Source: Neonectria sp. B-13
Lineage: Eukaryota > Ascomycota > Sordariomycetes > Hypocreales > Nectriaceae
Direction: 5' to 3'
NCBI GenBank assembly: GCA_002682825.1
Contig: NOKP01000012.1
Location: 558,001-622,000 of the forward strand
Length of the DNA stretch: 64,000 nucleotides
The first letter of the stretch is position 1. The number at the start of each line of letters is the position of its first letter. The notes below the pieces were generated by a model. It was given only the letters and a program-made list of their open reading frames with translations. It ran no database searches and was not told where the DNA came from. Positions 44,641-56,647 of the stretch are shown one piece after another. The position numbers were made by a program, and so were the translations under genes.

Positions 44641-46632
44641 TAGGCGAAAAGTAGGAGAGCTTGAGCAAAGGTGATAGGCAGCGAACTTGATCGCTATTTA
44701 CGGCTGGAACCACAAGAAACTGAGGATCCAATCGAGTAGTAGATAGCTCACTAGGGACCATTCCTGGTGCTTAGCCAGCTAGCTCTTGATATACTTGCTA
44801 TCCTAGTGATGAAAACTGATTGCAAGAGATCTTTCAGCCTTACTAAGTTGATATTGACATTGTAGAGACTTTCGATGAGTATAGAAACATTAGAGAGGCT
44901 ATAGTGCCTTAAGAACTAGATCAGGCATGATGCTGTAAAGCTTGGGGCTACTACACCTGGGAGAGATGGGTTACACTGGGACATTGAGAGTGGTATGGAG
45001 AGCACAGATGTTGGGATTTGGAATATTTGATCAAATATTCCAAACAACAAATCTGGCTTTGCAGCATCAAATATTTCAAATATGACTCTGGATTTGATTT
45101 GTTTGATTTGAGGGCAGCTCTGGCGGCTTCAATCTGCGGCTGCCAGCTTCATGCTGCTCAAGCCGGTGACTGGCCCAGCTGTTGGTGAAACAGACCCAGC
45201 TTTCCACTAAGGAAATAGGTAGGAATAGGTAGGAATTGCTGGAATAGTAACTGCGGCTCTGGGGGTAGGGCTGTTTTTTTTTTTTTGAAGACCTGGCTCG
45301 GAAGGACCATCGGCTCAAAGTTGTAACCGCCATCCCGGACCGGATCATGTATCGGCTGGCAGGTGTTATCAGCCAGTTGTTCACGGCGGGCATCATCAAT
45401 ATGGATGAAGCTATTGTCATCATACGCATTGACTGCCTGGCTAGAGAGCTTGAGAGTGGCCTTGGCGGGGGTCATGTGGAGCAGGGTACGTAGGTGTCGT
45501 CTTACGACAGTCAAACTTCACTGGCAAAGGGAGAGACTTCATACCTCACTGGCGTGCAAAGCTAATAAGGTTTATTCGTGACAGTCCCCGTTCTTCGATA
45601 ACCGCTAACTGATGATCATCTTACTGGGATTCTGCCTTACCGTACCGTGTTAGGTGCAAGGACAAATCTTGACATCAGTCGGGATGCGTTGGCGCCTATA
45701 TCTGACATGCTCTGTTGGTTGATCGCGGCAACTAAGGAGAATCAGGTCATAAACACACCATCAATAGCTTCAGTAGACAAGAAATAAGCGTCCTGCTGAC
45801 CCAGGCGCACCCCTAAGTATAGCATCACTCCTCCTGAAAGCTCCCTCGCTCGTATCACATGACATTAATCCGACCTCCTGTATCTACTACCCGTATGGAC
45901 CCTCACCCATCCGGTCAATCTGGCACGGCCTTTTTACTTTCAGCAAGTGGCTTTTTTAATGGGACTGTATCGCGAACAATGTAAGAACACTCGTGAGGTA
46001 TAGTGCGAGTTTAAGATGAGTCATGCTGGCATGCAAGTGTATGGCATTGTAGCAATAGCAGCAAGACTGGGCATAATACGAGAACTTATACAAAGGATGG
46101 AGATGCATCTAGGGAATCCAGTTCTGATGAATGTAAATGGACTTTTAATATTATTGTATTATAATTGAAGCATAAGAGCGAGTAGTGGTAAGACTTGTAT
46201 AACTCGTTTATCTATACAAATTGCATTTCAACCACGTTAATAAATAATAAATAAACATTTCGCTTCAGGTTTCCCGATGAATTCTTTTCCCTTTGTTTTA
46301 TTCCTCCAATCTTTCTTCCTCATCTTTAGCTGTTTAGTAAGTTGGGTAGCTCATAGTAATGCAGATGAGGACTACGGTTGGTGTGGTGGTGAGAAGGTAT
46401 GATATGACTCTGGGGTGGATGATAATGTGAGTGGAAGGAGAGGAGGAGGGAGGGGAAAATATTTGAAATCGGCGGGATTTCAAACCCAGGTTACAAAATG
46501 AGGCAAGGATTTAGGGTTGTTAGAAGGGGTTTGGTGACGGGGGTTATATAGGCGGGCCAAGCTGATAAAATTGAGGCCTAGCCCGAGTCTGGCGGGCTTC
46601 GCACAGCACCTACTATACGAAACATTCCCTGA
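44641..46632. other. Gene-free region with transposon debris
   Basis: No supportable gene. It contains a 28-bp perfect palindrome (45017-45044, listed separately), a T run of about 13 at 45273-45286 and an AT-rich stretch around 46130-46260. A 118-codon frame on the minus strand at 45158-45514 has no recognisable motif and ends in the T run. Confidence 0.5.
45017..45044. repeat. 28-bp perfect palindrome
   Basis: The half-site TTTGGAATATTTGA is followed directly by its exact reverse complement, with no spacer. It lies just downstream of the hAT remnant and may be a junction of old terminal repeats. Confidence 0.9.
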
Positions 46633-48706
46633 TCAGTAAACATGCTTAACACCGGCTTCAAGCTTCTCCAGGAGCTCCCTCGCCGAAACATGAACGTCCC
46701 TGAACTTTCTTAATGATACCAGCAATTTCTCCGCACTATATTCTTTCCTTTCTACCAAGTCTCCTCCATCATACATGTCCGCGTGTCTCCTTAGGAAAGC
46801 AATAGTGTGGGCCAGAATACTTGGCAGAAAGGGGTGTGCCTATCCCAGGGTTAGATAGATGATAGTGTGACGGCGATCATAATCTGGATATGAATGTGCA
46901 CATCGAGTGGGATGACGGCAAGCATGATCTCACCTTTAAACAACTTGGGCGAGGCAGTGCAGTTGCTATATGCGCTATTTCGGTAGCAGCTTGGTACGCC
47001 CTTTGCTCATAAGTCATGATCATCAAATGCTGCTCTGCGTTTTGACACGGCCAGTTGGCGGCAGTATCACTTAGATGGATGATGGCACTACGGCCTAGCA
47101 GATGACGAAAGGTCTCAATCAGATCCCATGAGCCCAGTGCTATTTCCACGAAGGGCTGCAATCGCCTCTCCACGGCGGCAGCCAGCCAGTCGTTCCGTTT
47201 CCAAAACTCGTTTGAATCTGTAGAGCTTAGGCCTTTCCCAGAAAGGGCAGTAGCCAGAACCAAACGCCGGTGGGTTAAACAGCGACCATATAGCGTCGTT
47301 AGGACGACGATTTCAGCAAACGGAGAAGAAGTGCTTTTACTTGAAGTTGCAATCGCTTCGGACAGAAAATCCATCTGACATAGCTGCGCACCTTGGAAGT
47401 TGATCTCGGGAGCTGGAAGGCGTAGGTAAATCTATGAGCAGAGAAAAAACGGGAGTCAGGTTTAGTTGAGTGTGCGGGTATAGAGAGTTGAGAAGACTTA
47501 CCACCTCTTCGTGAAGTGTAAAGGATAAGCTGTCGTGAGCGTTGAGGATTCGATCGAAACTAAACGCCAACCAAAACGTCCGCCTTTTCTCCTCAACTAC
47601 GACCCAAGTATCTTCAGTCCCAGGAGGGCCATGAGAAACAGGGTTAGAATCCTTATCCGTCGATACATTGAAGGCATCGCCGGCATGTAAATGCGCCAGC
47701 TGCACCAAACGAAATACACGAGCGGCCGTGCGCAGTACGTGGTGGCGCTCCATGCGGATGAATTCGTAGTAGGCCAGTAGCAACCATGCTTGTATTTGCT
47801 CAAGCTGGACCTCGCCCGTTGTCCAAGGAAGGCCATGGTCGCTGCCGTCCAACCTGTGCAGCATTTGGCACGTTGCAGCGTATAGCTTGTCGCCGACATT
47901 CTGGAACTGGGCGGAAACAGCGGCGGCAAGGGTCCACATGGCAAAGCGCAGAGAGGTACGCGCTGGTGAAGGGCTTTCCTGGTCGGCCCACGAAAAGTAA
48001 CGTCCCTGATGAATTATGGGCGCGAAGGGATGAATTCTTTCAAAGTACAACGCGTCTCTACCGTTGTTTTTCTGAGTAAAGACATGAAGTGGTGAGGTAG
48101 ATCAGATAATGGGGTTAAACATACAGGTCGGCTCGCATCATATCGGACAGAGCTAAATTTTCATTTTCTATCGTTGAGGCCAAGCCTGCTGTCTGTGATA
48201 CCGACGAAATGATCGTATTTGGCGATATCGTGTCACCTTCTGGAACATCGGAGAGCGCGTGATTTGAGATGGCGGATAAATCATCCAGCCAGTCGGTCGG
48301 TCCTACCGTGATATCCATACTTGTGTCCATGCTTGTGTCAACGCCTTGGTCCGATTCATTCACCCCTACTGGACCAAACTCCATATCCTCGTGGTTGGAA
48401 AGGGCGAGCCCCCCATCGCGCCGTTCAGCAAGTTGCCGCTCCAGTGAGGCTGTGTATCATATTAATTGAGATTCCTAGCCAGTCCAAAGAAGTCTCGCCT
48501 GATCATGGCAACATACCAACCTGGGCCTTTAACGCCCCGAGTTGTCCCTTCTTCGGGCCACGCTTAAGCCTTTCATGGACAAAAACACATGGAAGATCGG
48601 TTTCGGCGCATGCTCCGCATCGAGGCCGAACACGGTCACACTTTGATTTTCGGTGACGGCACTGCTCGCATGACACGTCGGCCTTGCTTGTCACGGTCGC
48701 TGCCAT
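46633..48706 (-). CDS. Zn2Cys6 fungal-specific transcription factor
   Basis: Five exons fit exactly: 48706-48517, 48449-48121, 48071-47502, 47431-46934 and 46839-46633, 597 residues. The binuclear zinc cluster has cysteines at 13, 16, 23, 30, 33 and 40 (CX2CX6CX6CX2CX6C), followed by a basic linker and a short coiled coil (VASLERQLAERR). An acidic Ser/Thr-rich segment comes next. The middle homology region starts FERIHPFAPIIH and includes EEKRRTFWLAFSFDRIL. The intron at 48120-48072 has a weak GTTTAA donor, so that junction is the least certain. It lies 5.8 kb from the adenosine deaminase gene, beyond transposon debris, and could be the regulator of the prenyl-purine gene group. Confidence 0.9.
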
Positions 48707-49611
48707 GATTCAATCAGTCCGCACAATGCGATTCGATGATTACTAGTCCAAGTCCTAGATCACTCAAGGACGAAGAATCGTAAATAGCGCCCAAACCGTA
48801 TAGACAATGAAGTGGTCGACTGAGAGGGACTGAGTGTATCAGTCAGGGTAATTCCCCTGCCTAAGGTTGTGGCTAAGAAGGACGGAAAGTCGGTGTGCTG
48901 GCTATATCGGACCGACAATTCTGCAGGAGAGAGCGAAACCTAAAACTATGGCTGGGGCCCGGGGAACCCGAGTATGACAACCAATGCTTCCAAAGTGTTC
49001 AAGCGGGTGTTCATGGTAAGGAGGATATCCAAGAACAAGGCCCGGAAGTTGCTCGCGCGACTTACTGTAGTGCCTTACCATCGACAGGATAGATGGGCTA
49101 ATTTTTACATTCTTAAGCTGGTGGACACGATATGGTAGACTGGATGATGAGCCAGTGCAGAAGACGAGTGGTAACATCCTCTGCTGGCTCCAGAGCACTC
49201 GGCCTCCGCCAAGATATCCTAGGCCGTTCACTTTGGTACACCACCCTCAAGTACGACGAAATATCTGTTACTGTCCAACAAGGTCTTGCACTGCTACCAC
49301 GAGTCATGTCGGACAGATGCAAGAGCTCACAAGGGTTTGGCTGCGCAAGAAGCAGGAGCGATACTACCTGCCATTTTTATGCCCTGCTGAGAAATTCATC
49401 CTCTGCCGTTGAGGCTTTCTGCGCGGTCATACTTGAGACCCGGTTTTTGTTACGAGCGGAAACCGCTAGTGCCGTCTGCATTTCACGTCAAACGCCAAGA
49501 CTATGGCCAAGTCTAAGCTTGCACGTTGAATGAGCAGACCAATCGGAGGCTACGGCATAAATAGACTTTGCGGAAGCTAGGGTCGGGCCGATCCCGCCCA
49601 CATTCGACTGA
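48707..49611. other. Intergenic, nothing recognised
   Basis: Upstream region of the regulator gene followed by overlapping short frames on both strands without recognisable content. Confidence 0.5.
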
Positions 49612-49733
49612 GTGAGAGAGCTTACGGTGCGATTGAGAAGGGATACATTAGGTGAACAACGTGTCCCACGCCCCAGTTGTACTCAATCAAGTCACCTTAT
49701 GTATCTATACTCAAGTGCCCCGTAAGCTCTCAC
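49612..49733. mobile_element. MITE-like element with imperfect terminal inverted repeats
   Basis: The left end GTGAGAGAGCTTACGGTGC and the reverse complement of the right end GTGAGAGCTTACGGGGC agree over about 24 bp with one 2-bp gap and a few substitutions. The enclosed 75 bp is non-coding. Size and ends suit a miniature inverted-repeat element. I could not find a clear target-site duplication. Confidence 0.45.
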
Positions 49734-50289
49734 ACTATTCCGTACAGGGACCTTAGCCCTTGACACTAAGCACACTCCACGTGCGGGGATTGCGTCATGA
49801 GGTCCTTGTCGTGGTACGTATCTCTACCCCTGACTCCAGCAGTTAGATATTGGTTCGGAATTTGGACTAGATGCTTACAATTGTATACCTCCATGGGAAA
49901 AAACACCTCTCCTGCCCCCGAACAATACTTGATGGGATTAGTAGAGCTACAGTCTGGACAAACTTGACAAAAAAACTCCCAGAGGCAAAAAAACCAACAA
50001 TCTTTTTTTCCGGCGCTCCGCAGCGCCGTTTTATCCTTGTTAACAATATGGGTGGAACAACTTTCCTAAGCTAGAAACGAGCCTCGGCTGTAACGCCGTG
50101 AAGTAACATAACCCATCCCCCAGTCAGTGTCTCCCGGAGTTCTGCTTGATAAGAACCTTCCCCTGTGTGGCGAATTCTCCACATCGGGAACTTTGTTCAT
50201 CCTACGAGCTGGTTTGCGCTTCGAGCACAGCAAGATGCCGAAACCACCGAATCCTTCAATCCTGGGCCCCAATTTGACGCTCAAAATGC
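49734..50289. other. Intergenic, nothing recognised
   Basis: No supportable gene. Reading frames here are short and without motifs. Confidence 0.45.
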
Positions 50290-50880
50290 GCAGCGACGCC
50301 GCGTCATGCGCTGGCAAGATAGTTCCCGTCATTGGCTCGGCCCAGGGCATGGGTTAAGCTATGTTTATCTCATACAGGCCACAAGGATTACAAGGGTTAA
50401 TTCTTTACCCGCCCACTCTTGCCACTACATATGACATGATACCTCTTACTTTGATAGGCATTGAAGGTACTCAATACATGCATGCAGATGGGGATGATGT
50501 GTATACTAGCAGCGGCACGTTGAACAACAAATAGGATCGACTTCTCAGTATTACAGATCCTATCATGACCTCCGTGTGGAGAGATTATGGAGTAAGTATG
50601 CAAGAACATGAGAATTTATGCTTTGTAATCCTTGTGGCTGTATGCGGGGGCGGGAGCTAGTCGCATCGCCATTGCAGATCGTCACTACAGCTCAACCACT
50701 CGCGACCGTGCTTTGCAGACGGCTTGCGACACTAGAAAGCCGGCCCCGGGTATGCTTGTCCTCCGGATGGACGTTAGTGCTGCCGCCAGTGTTGCAGCGG
50801 GCATTGCTGAGGCGCAGCGGCAATGGGCAATATTGCAAAATCTCGTGTCAATCCCGGAGGGAGAAGAACTTTCTTGTACG
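50290..50880 (+). pseudogene. Remnant of a short-chain dehydrogenase/reductase
   Basis: The start of an SDR Rossmann fold is visible at 50314-50360 (KIVPVIGSAQGMG, matching the TGxxxGxG motif), followed at once by an in-frame TAA where most family members have Gln or Arg. About 260 bp of unrelated sequence follows. The fold then resumes at 50640-50870 with YAGAGASRIAIADR, LVLRMDVSAAASVAAGIAEA and a damaged NNAG region. The catalytic Tyr-x-x-x-Lys part is not found. It is a truncated, interrupted pseudogene. Confidence 0.65.
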
Positions 50881-51699
50881 CTCTCACTCAATAAGTTCCC
50901 TTCGTCCGTACTGACATCCTCATGCTCCATCTTCGTGACTAGAGGCCCATACTTGATGCCCGAGATCAGTGAACAACTTACGTGGCTGGCCTTGGCCCTG
51001 CAGCTGTTTCTTGAGAATTGACACACAGTGGCTTGTGCCCCCCACATCAAGTTTCTCGATGTGATCACCTTGAACGAAGGGACCCCAAAAATAATGGTTA
51101 AAGGATCTTATACTCTATTGTTTCAACTTGAATTTATAGAGATAAGCGATTCAAGCTCTAGGTTCTGCTGGGGTTGTCTTTTTTGTTATCTGATCTTGAT
51201 GCATAGATACCCAATCCTTCTAAGATTAGATCTTGAAATAGGTCTTGAAATGTCTCTATTGAAAGCTATGCCCCTTTGGATTGCATGAGAATATGATGAT
51301 TGTATTGTTGCTAGTGATGGATAGTGTACGGTCAATTTGATGTAGGCCTAAGTGTTCAATAGAGTGTAGAGCCCAACCCTGATGATTGTATTGGTCTAGG
51401 ATGCCTCTAGCCCCCTCTTTTCTCGACAGGGGTTTATGTCATCTCACGCCCCGTCTGAACAAGGTCAAGATATCGATCCATCAGAGGTTTCGTAATAGGG
51501 GGTCATAATCCAACAACCCTAAGCCCATCATTCATCCTAAACTCATCTCCGAGATATGGAATCATAAAGAGAATTGATGCACTAGACGCCCCTGAAGATG
51601 AGGACATTGGCGAAGGAATTGAGCTTAATATAGGTGTAATGCGGTCATTCATGGACCTCACAGATACCCTGATTTGCCCCTTATCACAGGAATGGCACC
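50881..51699. other. Intergenic, nothing recognised
   Basis: Short frames only. Nothing here continues the SDR remnant recognisably. Confidence 0.45.
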
Positions 51700-52407
51700 T
51701 TTCCCAGCCGACATTGATGAGGCATCGGGAACTCAGCCCTCACCGCTCAACCAAGCAGGATCTCGAGATAAGGAAACAACTCCCGAGGTCTCCGGAGGCA
51801 GGGCTACCTCCGAGTATCAATATCTTCTGCCTCCTTGCTCAGGGGGAGAGGTGGCCCAGAGACCGAGCCTTCACCTCTGCCAGAGAACATCACCAGGGAG
51901 GCATCACCAACACTTGACTCAATTACAGTAGTCCAAGATGAGAGCAGAACAACACCGACGACTGAAGGCGTCGCCATCAACCAGCGTTGACGTTGTGAAC
52001 GATTCGACGAGAGTTGCCACTGATGCTCAGCTTCAGCTCGTACCAGAAGGCAACTACTCAGGCCAATTCTGGCAGTTCCGCCCCCCGGAGACCGCACCGG
52101 GGCGTTGGAATATCTGCACTCTGTTTTTGGGCAAAGGCATGTGCCTCGACGTTTACGGCGACGATAAGACCCGTCCCCACCTCGTCACGGCAGGTGGTTA
52201 TTCAAGGCAACAATGGCAACTGGTCGACAGAAATAATGGCGCTTGGAGCCTATCCAACGCATATTCTGGAGCGGATATGTTCCTCACTACCAGGAGCAAT
52301 CCTGATGGATCGATGCGATTGACGTAGATGCAAGAGAGGAGAACAACAAGGCGCAGATCTGGATATTATCCCCTATCCGAACGATTACGGAGCGGGAGTT
52401 TTGAGAG
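51700..52407 (+). pseudogene. Remnant of a ricin-fold (beta-trefoil) lectin-domain protein
   Basis: A beta-trefoil carbohydrate-binding domain is visible at about 51970-52327, with repeated motifs FWQFRPP, GMCLDVYGDD, RQQWQLVD and LSNAYSGADMFL; the QxW pattern appears in two of the repeats. The frame ends at a stop at 52325-52327, and the next expected QIW-containing repeat continues in another frame up to a stop near 52405. Upstream is a Pro/Ser/Thr-rich stretch split over two frames. This is a lectin-type fold only; I see no toxin catalytic domain. The gene is broken by at least two frame changes. Confidence 0.65.
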
Positions 52408-53767
52408 TTGGCGTTCATCTTGATGGTGGTGTCTCGAAATAGGGTGTGGAGCTCGCTTGTTGCACTAATCATCTTTGTTTCGCCATCTTGCTGTTCTAGC
52501 CGCCAGTGCATGCCTAGGGTGGAAGAAGGACTGCGTGGCGTCATGTCGGGGGCATGGGCTGCGAGACAGGAAGGGTCGAGGAGTAGGAACTCCTAGACTT
52601 GTCATTGCGGATACATTTACATGACCTTTCCAGAAGTCTATTACTTCTGCTCTTACTCCTTCTCCTGCCTCTTTCCCTCCCAAAGCTCTTCATGGCCTCT
52701 GATCTTGTTGACCTGGAGCGGGAAGTTGACAACGTACAGGAAGGGCTGCAGGACGTGCCTGTTGTCGTCAGGGTCTGCATTCCATCCAAGTCAGCATTCG
52801 CTCTGCGACATACTTCAGAGAAGCAAGTGGATTACTTCAGACAAAGCCGGATCCAGTGCCCGTCATACAGAGAAACAAAATTTCGTGTGACGTACTGTAT
52901 GTAGACTAGTGAGTGAATCGATGGCGTGATGATTGTCGCCTTACGTCGATTGATGGCATAGGGGGGAAAGTCCATCACTCTTTCCGCAATCTTCTGCGGC
53001 CCCATGCTGGAACAGCCCTTCTATCGACGGGTCACGGTGCGTAGGGTACAAACCTTAGGTCAAAGACAAGGTTTGATAATGGCGTCTGCATGACGTGGCA
53101 TAGGAGAGCTTACACGCCAATTTTACACTTTCATAGGCATAGCGAGTTTATATGCGCGAGACATACTGGCATATCAAAGCAACCCAATCCCATGTGATTC
53201 TCACATCGAAGACATCCTCATCCCTGACTGAATCTCCGTTTGGGACAACATATCACCACACAGAAACGCAAGAAGTGAAACCAAGCCACCTCTGTGGTTA
53301 GCTTTGCCCTCATTGAGGAGGCAGAATGAAGCCCACGTGTTCCCAAGATAATAATGGAAGTTTGTTCAATAGCAAAGCTTGACGGATACGAACACTTCAA
53401 CTTTATTCTGAATTCTCCGTATGATAGGTTCACGAACTCGTCGATGCCCATTCGCCCTTTCGATTGGCTTATTGACATGCGATGGGATACGAGGTCTGTG
53501 CGTACCTGTGAAACTCGGCACTCGCCAGAACGAATGAGCGGTCCTGTGTGACAACACAAAGCCGGGTTTCGGCCCAGGTTCCGCGTATTTGGACATGTAA
53601 GATGTGTTGGGATACGGTTGTAATTCTTGGGACGCATAGTCCAGTGCTTTGAGATTAGACTAAGCTTTGCTGTGAACCTTGATACGCATTCCAGATACAC
53701 ATACGTAGAGGTAGAGTACTGAATCATCTTGAAATTTCTATGATTCATCAAACTCTTGTGCTGTCAT
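52408..53767. other. Gene-free region
   Basis: Long overlapping frames on both strands, including a Ser/Arg-rich one and a Leu run near 52630-52690, but no recognisable domain. Probably decayed sequence. Confidence 0.45.
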
Positions 53768-54037
53768 TTATATAAGTGATATTCCTAGCAGGTGTGTCCT
53801 TTTAGTCCTCCGGCGTTTGCCGTTGGCCCTTGCGAGATGAAGCGACTTCTGTTCCACGAGGGCGACGCGGTGCATTATAGCCTTTGCCCTTCGCAAACTG
53901 GTCCACAGCCTTGAGCATTGACGTTGGCGAGCTATTTTGTTAGTTTGAAATACGAGTCTTAATGAGCTCTGATTGCGGGTTGGCTTCCAGAGAGTTCTGT
54001 GGCGTCTTGAAAATACAGGGCCTATGGAGAACATCAA
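53768..54037 (-). mobile_element. Possible C-terminal scrap of a pogo/Fot1-like transposase
   Basis: An 89-codon frame on the minus strand has IMHRVALVEQKSLHLARANG followed by a basic cluster RRRTKRT. The pattern of a short helix with Leu heptads followed by a lysine/arginine cluster is usual at the C-termini of fungal pogo/Fot1-type transposases. No catalytic residues are present. The call rests on this pattern only. Confidence 0.35.
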
Positions 54038-55549
54038 ATCGATGTATTTAGACCTGAGTGAGCTCAGCCAGCCACATTCAAGCCCCCTTAGTAACTTTCA
54101 GTGTGGATATGAGCTCATGGAACATTCCAGCCGATCGCCGCATGGACGCGACGTCAGCCTTCTCTTGTGGCGCGCGTTTAAGTTCAATTTTTCATAATTC
54201 TTTCAAATCGCAATTTAAGGTGTAAAATGCGATTTTGCACGCACTTGTTTGGTGCACGCCCTTATCACATCCGTTACGGAGAACCTACCAATACATAATG
54301 GCCCCAAATAATGGTACGTTCAGATGCCGTACTTGATATAGGCTTCTCGGCATTTCAGCCGCATGTCAACTCGTCAATTCCAATAGCAGTCTGCTAGGGA
54401 GTTGGAGGGCTGGCTGACGGTCTCAAGTAAGGTGCTGCATCGTGACGGCTAATACCGCTGTAAGTCTCAGTTCTAGGGACGGGATGTTGACAGCCTGACG
54501 CCTGACGCCTCGCAATCGGCCGGCCACCTTTCCGAGCAAAGCCCAACGCCTCCAACTGGCACGTGCAAATGCGTTGTTCAGCTAACATTACAGTATGTTT
54601 CCCACTACTTATATTGTGGCGGATTCGTGGTCACATAAGCCGATCAGCTAGTTTCTGAATCAGGAAAAGTCACTTTTGAAATATTGGGCAGACTGCAGCC
54701 AAACTCAGCCAGATCTATAATATTTGTAATATTTTGGATGAAGTTTTGAATAGCCTATATGCTTTCGCAACTACCGCATTAAGTAGGGTAAACAGTATAC
54801 CGCTGTCACGGGCCTTCACACAGGTGTGTACTCAGCACAGAACTCGGTCAGTGCGCTCCAGCTTCTTCTGGGACTGGGGTCCTAGCTTCAGGCCTTTAGG
54901 TAATTTGTTTCAGAACGAGCTGTACTGGAAGCAGTGTGCATCATAGACTTCTCCGCCGCTCTTCTATTGTGCCTCGCTGCACCGAGTTTGTCGGACTTGT
55001 CTGCACCACCAACTTCGGAGGATCGAAAGTGATGTGACTTGTGTTTACAAATGCCGAAGGTAGCTGCAAGCCCGAGCTCAGTGTGGCGATGGTCGTCCTC
55101 CTCCGGTCATCGTACATAGTTCCGCCCTACGGACCGGGATTGGTTGGTCAAGACGGCAGCCGCCTAGGACTAAAGAGCAGTCAGTCGGCGGGAAAGAATA
55201 AGGTTAGCAGAAAAGGCGTAGTATTAAGCCACCAAGGTTATTTAGCCTGCGAAACCCCTATCAGAACGAATGTGAGCTTTTGGCTTGGTGACCGAGGTGC
55301 ATCGTCAGCTGAGATTATGACGCTATGCTGATGTGTTACCTATCGTCCGCCTTTGATTCCACAGGAAGCGTATTGCTTGACAACGAGATGCCTGAGGCTT
55401 CTAGTTAAGAGCATACGATCTTGTTTGCGTATAAATAATTCTCCTCTTCTGGCTCTCAGTGCTTCTAAGGAATTTTAAACAATTATTCTGTGCTCACCAC
55501 ATCCTATACATTCTGAACTCTCCAGCTTAGACCATTTACACTTGCCGCA
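54038..55549. other. Intergenic, nothing recognised
   Basis: No supportable gene. The phrase CCTGACGCCTGACGCCT at about 54493-54512 is a tiny tandem duplication. The right end should be the promoter of the DUF2278 gene. Confidence 0.5.
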
Positions 55550-56647
55550 ATGGTCGTTGAAAGCTATGGTGTCTGGAGGGCAAAGCCCGTCCGCTACACC
55601 TACGAGGATAGGCATAGAGATCCGGTCTCGCCACATCTCTCGCTCTACTTTACTGACGACGAGGCCGGAGAGGGCCACGCTGCTATCAACATCAAATCTG
55701 GCAATCGCCAGGAGTCCCGCCTCGCATACTGGACGGTCTCTCACTTCGCTCATGCCATTACCGAGAAGCTCGCCGCGCTCAACGACGGCTTCCAACTCCT
55801 TGCTGGCACATCAGAGCAGGGACCTGGGGGGCTTGCACTGGACTTCATCCGTGGCAACCTCTTCCGCCGGGGCGACGGCCGCATCCTTCCGCATGATGTT
55901 GAAGGCCCAGACAACGACATCCTTGATAAGCTGAAACCCATTCTCGACCGGGCGATCTCGGCTGACGCCACGGTGTACATCTATGGCTCCCACTTCAGCA
56001 ATGGTAAGGGTATACATAACGTACACATGAACCAGGGGAACTCGCAACGGTGGGCGAGGGACAACGGAGTCTTCCAGGACGGCGCCCTTATTTTCGAGTT
56101 CGAGGACCATTGGGAGGCAGTCTTTATTGCCTTCGCATCCCAAGCTATCCATACCGAGGATGGCCCCAACAACGCTGGTCAGCCACTGCCAAGGTCTGGA
56201 TATATGACGTGGGCGGACCTTTTGGCACCCGAGCTTGATGACAGGGACCGGGTCCAAGATGACCTCGCCGACTCGCCGGTGTTTATTACCCAGGCCTTTG
56301 TCAACCCACCAGGGCCAGATAGCCAACCGGGAACCGCTACGGAGACCGTCACGCTGACCAACCGCACAAGTCAGGAGGTGGACCTCAGCGAGTGGAGGAT
56401 TCGCAACAAGACTGGAGAGGCTCAGAAGCTACCATCCGGCCTGCATATTGCTGCCAATGGCACTGTGATAGTTGAAGTACCACGTGCTCCGCTCTCTAAC
56501 CAGGGCGGTACTGTTACCCTTCTCAATGCGCAAGGATTGAAAGTCCATGGTGTCAGCTATACAAAGGCTCAGGTTCAAGGCGGCACAGTTACCTTTAGAT
56601 ACAGTGGCGTGCAAAAGTTCCGACAACTTAAAAAGCTCCACTTGTAG
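55550..56647 (+). CDS. DUF2278 (YukJ-like) protein with C-terminal lamin-tail domain
   Basis: Intronless gene of 365 residues. The first 220 residues match the DUF2278/YukJ family: YGVWRAKPV at the start, LALDFIRGNLF, ATVYIYGSHFSN, GIHNVHMNQGN, RWARDNGVFQDGALIF and AFASQAIHTEDG. Residues from about 245 to 350 form a lamin-tail (LTD) beta-sandwich (LTNRTSQEVDLSEWRIRNKTG and GGTVTLLNAQGLKVHGVSY). This two-domain arrangement is known mainly from bacteria. The lack of introns and the bacterial family suggest horizontal transfer, though fungal homologues are known. Function unknown, possibly nucleic-acid or surface binding. The gene appears intact. Confidence 0.85.
   Translation: MVVESYGVWRAKPVRYTYEDRHRDPVSPHLSLYFTDDEAGEGHAAINIKSGNRQESRLAYWTVSHFAHAITEKLAALNDGFQLLAGTSEQGPGGLALDFIRGNLFRRGDGRILPHDVEGPDNDILDKLKPILDRAISADATVYIYGSHFSNGKGIHNVHMNQGNSQRWARDNGVFQDGALIFEFEDHWEAVFIAFASQAIHTEDGPNNAGQPLPRSGYMTWADLLAPELDDRDRVQDDLADSPVFITQAFVNPPGPDSQPGTATETVTLTNRTSQEVDLSEWRIRNKTGEAQKLPSGLHIAANGTVIVEVPRAPLSNQGGTVTLLNAQGLKVHGVSYTKAQVQGGTVTFRYSGVQKFRQLKKLHL

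Noticed and set aside
45158..45514. 118-codon minus-strand frame as a gene
   Set aside because: It ends in a homopolymer run, has no recognisable motif and lies among transposon debris.
51700..52407. Toxin gene interpretation of the ricin-fold domain
   Set aside because: Only the lectin-type beta-trefoil is visible, no catalytic toxin domain is present and the frame is broken.
55811..56326. 171-codon frame on the minus strand inside the DUF2278 gene
   Set aside because: The plus-strand frame has complete family motifs; the antisense frame has none.
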